From the NCBI GenBank assembly GCA_946533525.1, contig CAMNBW010000038.1, forward strand, positions 1-9,384: DNA of 9,384 nucleotides, read 5' to 3'. The stretch comes from an uncultured Lachnospiraceae bacterium (GTDB lineage Bacteria; Bacillota; Clostridia; Lachnospirales; Lachnospiraceae). The notes beneath the pieces were generated by a model. The model did not search any database, was not told the DNA's origin, and saw only the letters and a program-made list of their open reading frames with translations. Both the position numbers and the translations under genes were made by a program. This document shows positions 1 to 6,850 of this stretch, piece after piece (the first letter of the stretch is position 1; each line of letters starts with the position of its first letter).

Positions 1-14
1 TATCCGAGGTAAAA

Positions 15-893
15 ATGCAGAATTTGTCAATAGCCGACGAGGGGCTTGCCTATATCTTCAAGTGCATAGCGGAATATTCGGGGCAGTGCTTTTATATGCT
101 GCTGTATTTTGCTGCCCTGGTCTTCATACATCTGAAGGCCGATAAGAAATACAGGGGAGTTTTTATCTATCCGGCCATCGTCGCCGTGCTAACGGTCTAT
201 AACCCCCTTGTCCCCGTGCTGATAAACTCAATTTTTGACGTCAATCAGGAATACTACAGGCTTTTATGGATATCTCCGGTAATACCGGCCATAGCCTTCG
301 CCCTTACCCTTGTCGTTTTCAGGGAGGACCGCAGCGCAGCTGCCAAAATTGCCTGGTTTACCGCTGCCGTGCTGCTGCTTTTGGGTGCGGGGAAGCTGGT
401 TTATTCGGACGGGTATCTCAGGGTGCACAACGTCTATAAAATGCCCCAGGAGGTGATAGCGGTCAGCGAGGCCATCCACAGGGACAGCGAGCGGGAATTT
501 CCCAAGGCGGTATGCGATTTCGGCCTTACCATGCAGCTTCGGCAGTACGACGCCACGATCCTGCTGACCGGCACCCGGGAGGAGTTTCTGAATATGCTGA
601 ATGGCATTGAGGTGGACGACTTTATAGCGGAAAAGCAGAAGCACCCCAACCGGATCTTAAGCGTGATACTTAAAAATGAGGACGTCGCCGTCAGCGATTT
701 TAAGGAAAGCCTCGAGGAGACCGACACCGAATACGTGGTGCTGGGCGAGGACAGTCCGGTAAACAGCTATCTTAAAAAGGCCGGGCTCAAAAAGATAAGC
801 CGGGCGGGGGACAGGAACATATGGAAATATGAGTCCGATGCAATAGAGGGATTTGAACCGGCCGATTACACTGCCGTTTGGGAGAGCCAGTGA
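15..893 (+). CDS. Uncharacterised membrane protein with soluble C-terminal domain
   Basis: I do not recognise a characterised family for this 292-residue protein. Hydrophobic stretches at about residues 24-40, 49-71, 84-102 and 112-128 suggest four membrane helices. A polar region from about residue 130 to the end follows, with a distinctive LRQYDA segment at 175-180 and a VVLGED turn at 241-246. The layout recalls poorly described membrane proteins that accompany clostridial polysaccharide loci, and it could be the tail of a larger membrane glycosyltransferase-like protein. The ATG at 15 is preceded by GAGGT at 6-10, four bases away, which supports a start there. However, the frame stays open to the window edge, so an upstream extension cannot be excluded. 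Its stop shares a base with the next gene's ATG, so it is probably co-expressed with the glycosyltransferases. Its role in the locus is unknown. Confidence 0.75.
   Translation: MQNLSIADEGLAYIFKCIAEYSGQCFYMLLYFAALVFIHLKADKKYRGVFIYPAIVAVLTVYNPLVPVLINSIFDVNQEYYRLLWISPVIPAIAFALTLVVFREDRSAAAKIAWFTAAVLLLLGAGKLVYSDGYLRVHNVYKMPQEVIAVSEAIHRDSEREFPKAVCDFGLTMQLRQYDATILLTGTREEFLNMLNGIEVDDFIAEKQKHPNRILSVILKNEDVAVSDFKESLEETDTEYVVLGEDSPVNSYLKKAGLKKISRAGDRNIWKYESDAIEGFEPADYTAVWESQ
881..886 (+). promoter_or_regulatory. Ribosome binding site deciding the start at 893
   Basis: GGAGAG lies inside the end of the upstream gene, six bases before the ATG at 893. It favours this start over the in-frame TTG at 878, which would place the motif inside the coding sequence. 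Confidence 0.7.
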
Positions 894-1762
894 TGCGCGA
901 CGAAAGGATATTGACGGTATTTACCCCGGCCTATAACAGGGCGGATAAGCTTAAACGCCTGTATGAGAGCCTGCTCGGCCAGACCAACGGAGCCTTTTTA
1001 TGGCTGGTGGTGGACGACGGCTCCGAGGACGATACAGGGGAGCTGATACACTCTTTTCAGAGGGAGGGCAAGCTGGAGATCCGCTATACGAGGCAGGAAA
1101 ACGGCGGAAAGATGAGGGCCCATAACCTCGGGGTAAAGCTCGCGGATACGCCTCTTTTCGTCTGTCTGGATTCCGACGATCATTTTACAAAGACAGCGGT
1201 AGATGATATATTGACACTGTGGGCGGGAAATGAGGATGAGACTCTGGCCGGGATAGTGGCGCATAAGGGCGCCGACGAAGAGCATATCCTTTACGGCGCC
1301 GCCTTTCCGAAGAGCGGGCGATCCAGCCTTAAGGGGCTGTACGAGGCCGGCTTTAGGGGGGAAACGACGCTGGTATTCAGGACAGAGCTTTTGAAACGCT
1401 TTCCCTTCCCCGAGATCGAGGGCGAAAAATACGTGCCCGAGGACGTTGCCTATGACCGCATAGATGAAGGGCATGAGTATCTGATCTCGGATAAGATACT
1501 TACTGTTTGTGAGCTGGTTTCGGAAGGGCTTACCGACAGGGTGGACGACCTTAGGGAGAAGAATCCCACGGGCTGGTTTATTTATTATTATCAGAGGGCT
1601 CTTTCGGGCAAAGGGCTTCTGGGTATGAAATATGCGGCGCATTATCTGCGCTTTAAGGCCAGGGTTGATAAAAGCTATGCCGGGGAATATTCCCTGCCGG
1701 CAGGCCTTGTATTAAAGGGACTTCCCGGGGCTGCCCTCTTAGCGCTTAAGGGCAAGCTCTGA
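893..1762 (+). CDS. Glycosyltransferase family 2 (GT-A fold)
   Basis: This predicted cytoplasmic or membrane-associated enzyme transfers a sugar from a nucleotide donor to the growing lipid-linked repeat. The 289-residue protein opens with the GT2 signature TPAYNR at 11-16. It continues with VVDDGS at 39-44 (nucleotide binding), ENGGKMRAHN at 69-78, and CLDSDD at 91-96, which carries the metal-binding DxD. An acidic PED at 182-184 is a candidate for the catalytic base. The C-terminal part (NPTGWFIYYYQRAL, about 224-237) is of a type common in Firmicutes polysaccharide GT2 enzymes. Donor and acceptor cannot be read from the sequence. I chose the ATG at 893 over a TTG at 878 because GGAGAG at 881-886 sits six bases before it and it overlaps the upstream stop as TGATG, a usual sign of translational coupling. 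Confidence 0.93.
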   Translation: MRDERILTVFTPAYNRADKLKRLYESLLGQTNGAFLWLVVDDGSEDDTGELIHSFQREGKLEIRYTRQENGGKMRAHNLGVKLADTPLFVCLDSDDHFTKTAVDDILTLWAGNEDETLAGIVAHKGADEEHILYGAAFPKSGRSSLKGLYEAGFRGETTLVFRTELLKRFPFPEIEGEKYVPEDVAYDRIDEGHEYLISDKILTVCELVSEGLTDRVDDLREKNPTGWFIYYYQRALSGKGLLGMKYAAHYLRFKARVDKSYAGEYSLPAGLVLKGLPGAALLALKGKL

Positions 1763-1802
1763 GATTAAAACAACCCTGTGCCAAGTATTCGGAGTGATTT
1801 AG
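1763..1802 (+). other. Only intergenic gap in the window (40 nt)
   Basis: This short A-rich spacer separates the first glycosyltransferase from the sugar-phosphate transferase. I see no hairpin followed by a T-run and no convincing -35/-10 pair in it. Its only recognisable element is the ribosome binding site GGAGTGA at 1791-1797. Read-through from the upstream genes is therefore likely. Confidence 0.7.
1791..1797 (+). promoter_or_regulatory. Ribosome binding site of the sugar-phosphate transferase
   Basis: GGAGTGA stands five bases before the ATG at 1803. An in-frame TAG at 1800-1802 lies directly before that ATG, which rules out any upstream extension. Confidence 0.75.
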
Positions 1803-3194
1803 ATGATCTCACATGATGCCAGACGAAGGCTTTATACGCTGGTAACCTGCTTCATAATGCTTGTGGCAGATATATTTCCGGTGTATTACGTGCTTCATAA
1901 TATATATAACCTGGGCTTCAGGACCCAGCTCTATTTAAGGGGCCATATTTTTGTAATGGCTTTTTATACTGTCGTGTTCCTTTTTTTAGGCAATGTCTTC
2001 GGCGGCCTGACAGTGGGAATGCGCCGTAAGGGGGAGGTCATGTTCTCTCTCCTCTTTACCGCGGGCTTCAGTGCGGTTTTCTTCTATCTTATTACCGCTA
2101 TGCTCTCCTATGGCTTCCCGAGAGTTACCCCCCTGTTGGCTGTGCTTTTGATACAGATCGTTTTTTCCTGTATCTGGATCTCGGTGACCACCGGCATATA
2201 TCAGCGGATCTTCAAGCCCTACGATGTATTTCTTATCTATAAGGGCAGCTCCATCAATAATTTTGTCGAAAAGCTGGCTACCAGAAGGGACCAGTTTCAC
2301 GTAGTGGGCTCCATCAGCACCGACGAGCCGGAGGAAGAGATACATAAGAGCATAGACAGGCACAATACCGTGGTTTTATGGGATATTCCCGCGGAAGTCC
2401 GAAACAGGATCTTTAAATACTGCTACGAAAATTCCAAGCGGATATATTCCATGCCGAAAATATCCGACATTATCTTAAACGGCTCAAAGCCCATACACCT
2501 CTTTGACACGCCCCTGCTGCTGACGGAGGGAAATCCCCTGCAATACGAGGAAAGGGTGATAAAGAGGGCCTTTGACATCGTCCTGTCCCTCCTCCTTATC
2601 ATAGTGACTTCCCCCATCATGCTGATAACGGCTCTGGCTATAAAGCTGGGAGACGGGGGTCCGGTGCTCTACAGCCAGGTGAGGTGTACAAGGAATTCCA
2701 AGCGCTTTAACATCTATAAATTCCGCAGCATGATAGTTGACGCGGAAAGCCGGGGAGTGGCGGAGCTGGCCCGCGAAGGGGATCCGAGGATAACCCCGGT
2801 GGGGCGCGTTATCCGCTCCTTCAGGATCGACGAACTCCCCCAGCTTTTTAACGTGCTTAAAGGGGATATGTCCTTTGTGGGACCCAGACCCGAGAGACCG
2901 GAGTTCATTGAAAAATATGAGCAGACGATGCCCGAATTTTCCTACCGGATGAAGGTCCGGGCGGGGATAACCGGCTACGCCCAGCTCTACGGAAAATATA
3001 ATACCCTGCCCTATGACAAGCTGAAGCTAGACCTTTACTATATAGAGCAGTTTTCCATATGGCTGGATATAAAGCTGATACTCCTGACCTGCAAGATCCT
3101 TTTTACAAAGGAGAGCACCGAGGGAGTAAGCGGGAGCGTGACCGCTGATATGCCCGTATCCCTCCCGGAAGAAAAACAGGATCGGGTCAAATAG
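1803..3194 (+). CDS. Polyprenyl-phosphate sugar-1-phosphate transferase (WbaP/CpsE type)
   Basis: This is the initiating enzyme of the pathway. It moves a sugar-1-phosphate from a nucleotide sugar onto undecaprenyl phosphate at the inner face of the membrane. At 463 residues it matches the full-length architecture. Four N-terminal membrane helices lie at about 10-32, 49-66, 80-103 and 108-130. A Rossmann-like middle domain spans roughly 138-240, a membrane-inserted helix about 255-280, and the C-terminal catalytic domain runs from about 251 to 440. Family signatures are KRAFDI at 254-259, KFRSM at 306-310, the DE pair of DELPQLFN at 343-350 (the catalytic dyad position in PglC-like enzymes), and GDMSFVGPRPERPEF at 354-368. 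The sugar (galactose, glucose, or an N-acetylated or modified hexose) cannot be decided from sequence alone. The last 20 or so residues are polar and probably not part of the fold. It follows a 40-nt gap rather than leading the locus. Confidence 0.96.
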   Translation: MISHDARRRLYTLVTCFIMLVADIFPVYYVLHNIYNLGFRTQLYLRGHIFVMAFYTVVFLFLGNVFGGLTVGMRRKGEVMFSLLFTAGFSAVFFYLITAMLSYGFPRVTPLLAVLLIQIVFSCIWISVTTGIYQRIFKPYDVFLIYKGSSINNFVEKLATRRDQFHVVGSISTDEPEEEIHKSIDRHNTVVLWDIPAEVRNRIFKYCYENSKRIYSMPKISDIILNGSKPIHLFDTPLLLTEGNPLQYEERVIKRAFDIVLSLLLIIVTSPIMLITALAIKLGDGGPVLYSQVRCTRNSKRFNIYKFRSMIVDAESRGVAELAREGDPRITPVGRVIRSFRIDELPQLFNVLKGDMSFVGPRPERPEFIEKYEQTMPEFSYRMKVRAGITGYAQLYGKYNTLPYDKLKLDLYYIEQFSIWLDIKLILLTCKILFTKESTEGVSGSVTADMPVSLPEEKQDRVK

Positions 3195-3195
3195 T

Positions 3196-3936
3196 ATGAT
3201 CTCTGTAATCATTCCGGTGCATAATGCGGAAAAATTCATAGAGGAAACGGTGGCTTCGGTCAGGAGACAGACCTACAGGGAATGGGAGCTATTGCTTATC
3301 GAGAACGGCTCTGAGGACAGAAGCCTTGAGGTCTGTAACCGTCTGGCGGAAGAGGACAGGCGCATCAGGGTGCTTAAGTGCAAGGGCAGGGGAGCAGCCG
3401 CTGCGAGAAATACCGGTACCGTATCCGCAATAGGGCGCTACCAGTGCTTTCTCGATGCCGACGATATATGGAAAGAGGATAAGCTGGAAAAGGAGCTGGC
3501 CTTTTGCCGGGAAAAGGGAGCCGCCTTTGTCTTTACGGGCTACGAGTTTGCGGATGAAAACGCCAAAGGCACCGGCAAAATAGTCCGTGTGCCGGAGACC
3601 ATAAGCTACGAAGAAGCCCTTGGAAACACGACGATCTTTACCTCCACGGTGATGTTCGACAGGAAGAAGCTGCCCTTAAAGCTGATGCTTATGCCAAAGG
3701 TCGCCAGCGAGGACACGGCTACCTGGTGGCAGATCCTTCGCTCCGGCTATACCGGCTACGGCCTCGATGAGCCCCTTACCCTGTACAGAAGGAGCGCAAG
3801 GACGCTGTCCTCCAATAAGCTCGAGGCGCTTAGGCGCACCTGGAACTTATACAGAAAGGTGGAGGGCTTCGGGGTATTTAAGAGCCTGCGCTACTTCGTA
3901 AAATATGCGGTGAGGGCGGTGCTGAGGCGCCTGTAG
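3196..3936 (+). CDS. Glycosyltransferase family 2 (GT-A fold)
   Basis: This 246-residue enzyme is predicted to add one sugar to the lipid-linked intermediate. It shows a complete GT2 order: ISVIIPVHNAEKFI at 2-15, ENGSEDRS at 36-43 in place of the more usual DDGS, ARNTG at 70-74, and LDADDIW at 86-92 with the metal-binding aspartates. SED at 171-173 is the likely site of the catalytic base. The basic tail (KYAVRAVLRRL at the C-terminus) could lie against the membrane. The start is fixed by the canonical N-terminus and sits one base after the stop of the upstream gene. The local ribosome binding site is weak (GGG at 3184-3186, nine bases away), so translation probably depends on ribosomes terminating on the upstream gene. 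The sugar specificity is unknown. Confidence 0.94.
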   Translation: MISVIIPVHNAEKFIEETVASVRRQTYREWELLLIENGSEDRSLEVCNRLAEEDRRIRVLKCKGRGAAAARNTGTVSAIGRYQCFLDADDIWKEDKLEKELAFCREKGAAFVFTGYEFADENAKGTGKIVRVPETISYEEALGNTTIFTSTVMFDRKKLPLKLMLMPKVASEDTATWWQILRSGYTGYGLDEPLTLYRRSARTLSSNKLEALRRTWNLYRKVEGFGVFKSLRYFVKYAVRAVLRRL

Positions 3937-3940
3937 ATAT

Positions 3941-4759
3941 ATGGAAGACAGTAAACGACCTACGGTGCTGCTTTCGGCTATGCACCTTAAAGACAAGAGC
4001 ATATTGGAGGAGCTTGGCATAACCGGAAATGTCATCGTCATAAACCAGTGCGACACCGAAGCCGATGAGTGCCTGGAAGAGGGGGGAAGACGGGTGCGCT
4101 TCGTATCCACCCGGGACAGGGGGCTGTCCAAAAGCCGCAACAAAGCGGTGAGCCTGGCCCAGGGAGGGATTTGCGCATACTGTGATAACGATGTAAAATA
4201 TCGCTCAGACTATGAGAGCCGCATTATGAGCGCTTATGAAAGGCATCCGGAGGCGGATATCATAGTTTTTTTTATAAGGCGGCCCGAAAGGCAGGAGCCC
4301 GTGATAAAAGGTGAGGCAAGGCTCGGGTTTCTTAATTCCATGAAGATCTTTTCCCCTGAGATCACCTTTAGGAAGGAGAGCCTTGAAAGGGTCTCCCTTA
4401 AGATGGATGAGGATTTCGGCGCCGGAGCCCGCTACGGCATGGGGGAGGAGAATATCTTTCTCTTTGACGCAAAGCGGAAGGGGCTGTCGGTATGGTATGT
4501 GGGAGAGGAGCTGGGCAGCCTGATACCCAGAGAATCCACCTGGTTTAAGGGCTATGACAGGAAGTTTTTCATAAACAGGGGAGCGGGCTACTACAGGATG
4601 TCGAAGTCCGCCTTTATCCTCCTGGCCCTCCAGTTCGCCATAAGGAAGCGGGGGCTTTATACAAAGGACGGCGTAGGCATGCTGTCTGCGATTAAATATA
4701 TGCTGGAGGGGAAGAAGGAGTATGCCGGAGCCCGTGATATTCATAATAGGCGACTATAG
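3941..4759 (+). CDS. GT-A fold glycosyltransferase, capsule type
   Basis: This 272-residue protein is a probable glycosyltransferase of the polysaccharide pathway. Its N-terminus differs from the usual GT2 opening. After TVLLSAMHL (8-16) comes VIVINQCDTE (31-40) in place of a DDGS motif, then RDRGLSKSRN (58-67) and AYCDNDV (79-85), whose DND should bind the metal and donor phosphates. A second acidic block, GMGEENIF at 166-173, occupies the position where such enzymes carry the acceptor-side catalytic acid. This set (NQCD, RGLSxSRN, DxDV, GEExxF) recalls a group of Firmicutes capsule transferases of about this length. That assignment is from memory of the family pattern. A run of eight T at 4266-4273 is read through in frame. 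The start lies four bases after the upstream stop, with GAGG at 3924-3927 as a distant ribosome binding site. The donor sugar is unknown. Confidence 0.85.
   Translation: MEDSKRPTVLLSAMHLKDKSILEELGITGNVIVINQCDTEADECLEEGGRRVRFVSTRDRGLSKSRNKAVSLAQGGICAYCDNDVKYRSDYESRIMSAYERHPEADIIVFFIRRPERQEPVIKGEARLGFLNSMKIFSPEITFRKESLERVSLKMDEDFGAGARYGMGEENIFLFDAKRKGLSVWYVGEELGSLIPRESTWFKGYDRKFFINRGAGYYRMSKSAFILLALQFAIRKRGLYTKDGVGMLSAIKYMLEGKKEYAGARDIHNRRL
4705..4711 (+). promoter_or_regulatory. Ribosome binding site inside the upstream gene
   Basis: GGAGGGG ends ten bases before the ATG at 4722. A second purine block, AAGGAG at 4715-4720, is only one base from that ATG and too close to serve it. It could serve only the in-frame GTG at 4734, which would shorten the protein by four residues. 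Confidence 0.5.
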
Positions 4760-5747
4760 AAGCCCCACCGGTCCCGCGAGGGTCACAAGGGCATATATCG
4801 AAGGCTTAAAGAAGAAAGGGGTGCCCTTTAAATATCTAAAGTCAGAAAAAAAGGCAGCCCGCTTTTTTGAACTTCTGTTCACCCTGCCGGGGAGCTCGGT
4901 CACTTTTTTTTCGGGCTATTCCAGGCAGAACCTTTTGGGAATGACCCTTTCCAGGCTTTTGAAGAAGCCCTGCATCTACCTGATGCACGGCTCGGTGGAA
5001 TATGAGAATGAGATAAACAAGGTGCCGGATCCCTATATGGCCCGCTGCGAATACAGGATGCTCGAGAAGGCGGATCTTGTACTGGCGGTCTCCAAGTGGT
5101 TCGAGGGCTGGCTTAAGGATAGATACCCGGAATTTAAGGATAAAATATCCCATCTTACCAACGGGGTGGACTGGGAAAGCCTTGGAAAGAGGGCGGCCGC
5201 GGAGACGGCTGCACCGGAAAACGCCCTTATCTCGATCGGCGGCGGTATGCCCCGAAAGAGGATAATCAGAATCTGCGAGGCGATAGAGCTGCTCAACAGC
5301 TCGGGAGAAAGAGAGCTGACCCTTACGGTTATAGGAGATAAGGGGGCGGATTCCGAAAGGATAGCGGCCTATTCCTTTGTGAAAGACCTCGGTATGGTCG
5401 AGAGCTCAAGGATACCCGAAATTTTAGGGCAGCACAGACTGTATATACAAAACAGCGTCTTTGAGACCTTCGGCCTGTCCGTCTTGGAGGCCTTAAGCTG
5501 CGGGAACGATATACTTATATCCGAACGCTGCGGCTGTCTGGAGGTCCTGGGAGGGCTCGGCGAGGGAGACCTTATTGAGGAGCCCGACGACCCGAAGGAG
5601 ATAGCGGCTAAAATAGCGGGTCTTCTTGACAAACACAACAATCCCCGCATAACGGCGGCCACCGACAGGACTTTAAGCGGGTGGGACCGGGCGGTAGAGG
5701 AGCTTTTGAAAATATGTGGGAAAACAGTAAGAGGGGAGAGGTACTAA
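4722..5747 (+). CDS. Glycosyltransferase, GT-B fold, GT4-like
   Basis: This 341-residue protein is predicted to be a retaining glycosyltransferase that extends the repeat unit on the inner membrane face. The N-terminal Rossmann domain spans about 1-160, with a glycine loop at SPTGPAR (14-20) and an acceptor-side histidine in LMHGS (87-91). The C-terminal donor domain runs from about 166. It carries SIGGGMPRKR at 171-180 for the nucleotide diphosphate and the EX7E motif within FETFGLSVLE (247-256, glutamates 248 and 256), which is typical of GT4. NGVD at 147-150 is the usual inter-domain landmark. No membrane helices or signal peptide are seen. It overlaps the gene before it by 38 bases and the gene after it by 34, so the three are probably translationally coupled. 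A GTG at 4734 is an alternative start. The sugar is unknown. Confidence 0.93.
   Translation: MPEPVIFIIGDYRSPTGPARVTRAYIEGLKKKGVPFKYLKSEKKAARFFELLFTLPGSSVTFFSGYSRQNLLGMTLSRLLKKPCIYLMHGSVEYENEINKVPDPYMARCEYRMLEKADLVLAVSKWFEGWLKDRYPEFKDKISHLTNGVDWESLGKRAAAETAAPENALISIGGGMPRKRIIRICEAIELLNSSGERELTLTVIGDKGADSERIAAYSFVKDLGMVESSRIPEILGQHRLYIQNSVFETFGLSVLEALSCGNDILISERCGCLEVLGGLGEGDLIEEPDDPKEIAAKIAGLLDKHNNPRITAATDRTLSGWDRAVEELLKICGKTVRGERY
5697..5702 (+). promoter_or_regulatory. Ribosome binding site deciding the start at 5714
   Basis: GAGGAG sits 11 bases before the ATG at 5714, within the end of the upstream glycosyltransferase gene. It supports that ATG over a GTG at 5681, which would add 11 non-hydrophobic residues and lacks a good site. 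Confidence 0.55.
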
Positions 5748-6850
5748 ACTGGGTCGCGCTTATCATCCTGATGGTGTTTTATGCGTGTACCTGGACCTTT
5801 CCCGGCTTTTATCATATAACGGAAGTCTATAATACCTTAATAATCTTCGTTGCACTGGCGATCCTTTTCTTTAATAACGTAAATCTGCTTAAGAAGCTTA
5901 AGGAAAAGGATTTAAGCTTCTATGCCCTGACGCTGGCCCTCCTGGTGGCGGCGGTGAATCTTTTCATTATAGATTCAAATAAGGGCTGCTTTCTGATACT
6001 GGCGGATTTCCTTTTGGTGTTCTACCTGTCAAAGGAGATAAGCTTAAGCGACCTTCAGCTAAAGACCCTGGAGATCTTCTTTCTGATAATGTTTGCCTCG
6101 TGGTTCGTGTACGACCGGACCTTTTCCTTTAATGCCAATACCGGGGCTACGGCTACCGTATTTACCCTGCTGGGGGCCTATGTGCTCTTAAACAGGCTCT
6201 GCTCCTTAAAGGAGATATACGGCTTTTTCATCGTCATAGCCCTTATCCGTACCACAAACCTTGTGCTGTGGCATCTGGCAAGAGGCGCCTTTATAGCCCT
6301 GGCGGTATTCCTGCTCCTGTTTTACCTGATCCCGAAAAAGCTGTGGCACAGCAAGACATTTTTCCGGGGGCTTACGCTTTTTTCCATCTTCGGCTCCCTG
6401 CTTTTTGTGCTCTTCTATGTCCTGCTGTCAAACACTGGCATAAACCCGAAAATGCCCTTTTTTTATAAAAATGTCTTTTCGGGAAGGGAGCAGATCTGGA
6501 TGGAGGTCTGGGAGATCTTCGCGGGTCAGCCCCTTACCGGAATAGGCTCCGGCAGAGCCCTGAAGTCCTTCTTTGAATACAATATCCATAACGCCATGTA
6601 CGACATACTGGCGGTTCACGGGGTAATAGTCTTTGCCCTTGCCGTAATGCTGCTTATAAGAAGGCTGTTTGAGGCGGGAAAGCTCATAGCCGCTGATACG
6701 GGTTCCGAAAAGATACTATGCGCCGCCGCAGTCTTTGCGATGTTCATAGAATCCTTTATTGATATGGATCTGATGTGGGCGGATTACTCTCCGGTGCTGC
6801 TGTTTCTTCTCTATGAGATCTTTCACGGAAGAAAGGCTCAAAAAACATGA
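5714..6850 (+). CDS. wzy: Wzy-type polysaccharide polymerase (first copy)
   Basis: This integral membrane protein of 378 residues with about ten hydrophobic segments is predicted to join lipid-linked repeat units on the outer face of the membrane. Wzy/O-antigen ligase landmarks are FNANTG at 139-144 (the NxN..G element), HLARGAF at 187-193 with the conserved arginine 190, and the C-terminal block. That block contains SGREQIW at 256-262, PLTGIGS at 273-279, IHN at 291-293 and DILAVHG at 297-303. These make a polymerase, or less likely a ligase, the best call; sequence alone does not separate them well. The start at 5714 gives a 34-base overlap with the preceding gene. The stop overlaps the flippase start as ATGA. 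It is a clear paralogue of the gene starting at 8303. Confidence 0.9.
   Translation: MWENSKRGEVLNWVALIILMVFYACTWTFPGFYHITEVYNTLIIFVALAILFFNNVNLLKKLKEKDLSFYALTLALLVAAVNLFIIDSNKGCFLILADFLLVFYLSKEISLSDLQLKTLEIFFLIMFASWFVYDRTFSFNANTGATATVFTLLGAYVLLNRLCSLKEIYGFFIVIALIRTTNLVLWHLARGAFIALAVFLLLFYLIPKKLWHSKTFFRGLTLFSIFGSLLFVLFYVLLSNTGINPKMPFFYKNVFSGREQIWMEVWEIFAGQPLTGIGSGRALKSFFEYNIHNAMYDILAVHGVIVFALAVMLLIRRLFEAGKLIAADTGSEKILCAAAVFAMFIESFIDMDLMWADYSPVLLFLLYEIFHGRKAQKT

Noticed and set aside
878..892. TTG start extending the first GT2 protein by five residues
   Set aside because: The ribosome binding site GGAGAG would then lie inside the coding sequence. The ATG at 893 has correct spacing and the TGATG overlap.
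1679..1701. Palindrome around 1683-1694 flanked by GCCGG/CCGGC, as a terminator or operator
   Set aside because: It lies inside the glycosyltransferase reading frame, has no T-run after it and leaves no proper loop. It encodes ordinary residues.
4205..4744. Long open frames on the minus strand, such as this one, as antisense genes
   Set aside because: They lie opposite well-supported enzymes, have no ribosome binding sites or recognisable domains, and arise easily from the codon bias of the + strand genes.
4266..4911. T8 runs at 4266-4273 and 4904-4911 as phase-variable tracts in two glycosyltransferase genes
   Set aside because: Both are read in frame as Phe codons in intact genes, eight bases is short, and I have no second allele showing a length change.
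5626..5653. Possible internal promoter: perfect TTGACA with CATAAC 16 bases later, before the polymerase gene
   Set aside because: The -10 element matches only four of six positions, and the site lies in coding sequence of a tightly coupled operon. One TTGACA by chance is not evidence of a promoter.
5681..5713. GTG start extending the first polymerase by 11 residues
   Set aside because: The added residues are polar and glycine-rich and no good ribosome binding site precedes them. The ATG at 5714 has GAGGAG upstream.
6202..6214. Inverted repeat CTCCTT-A-AAGGAG inside the first polymerase gene, with an embedded ribosome-binding-like AAGGAG
   Set aside because: No start codon follows at a usable distance and no open frame of note begins there. 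The stem is short and probably coincidental.
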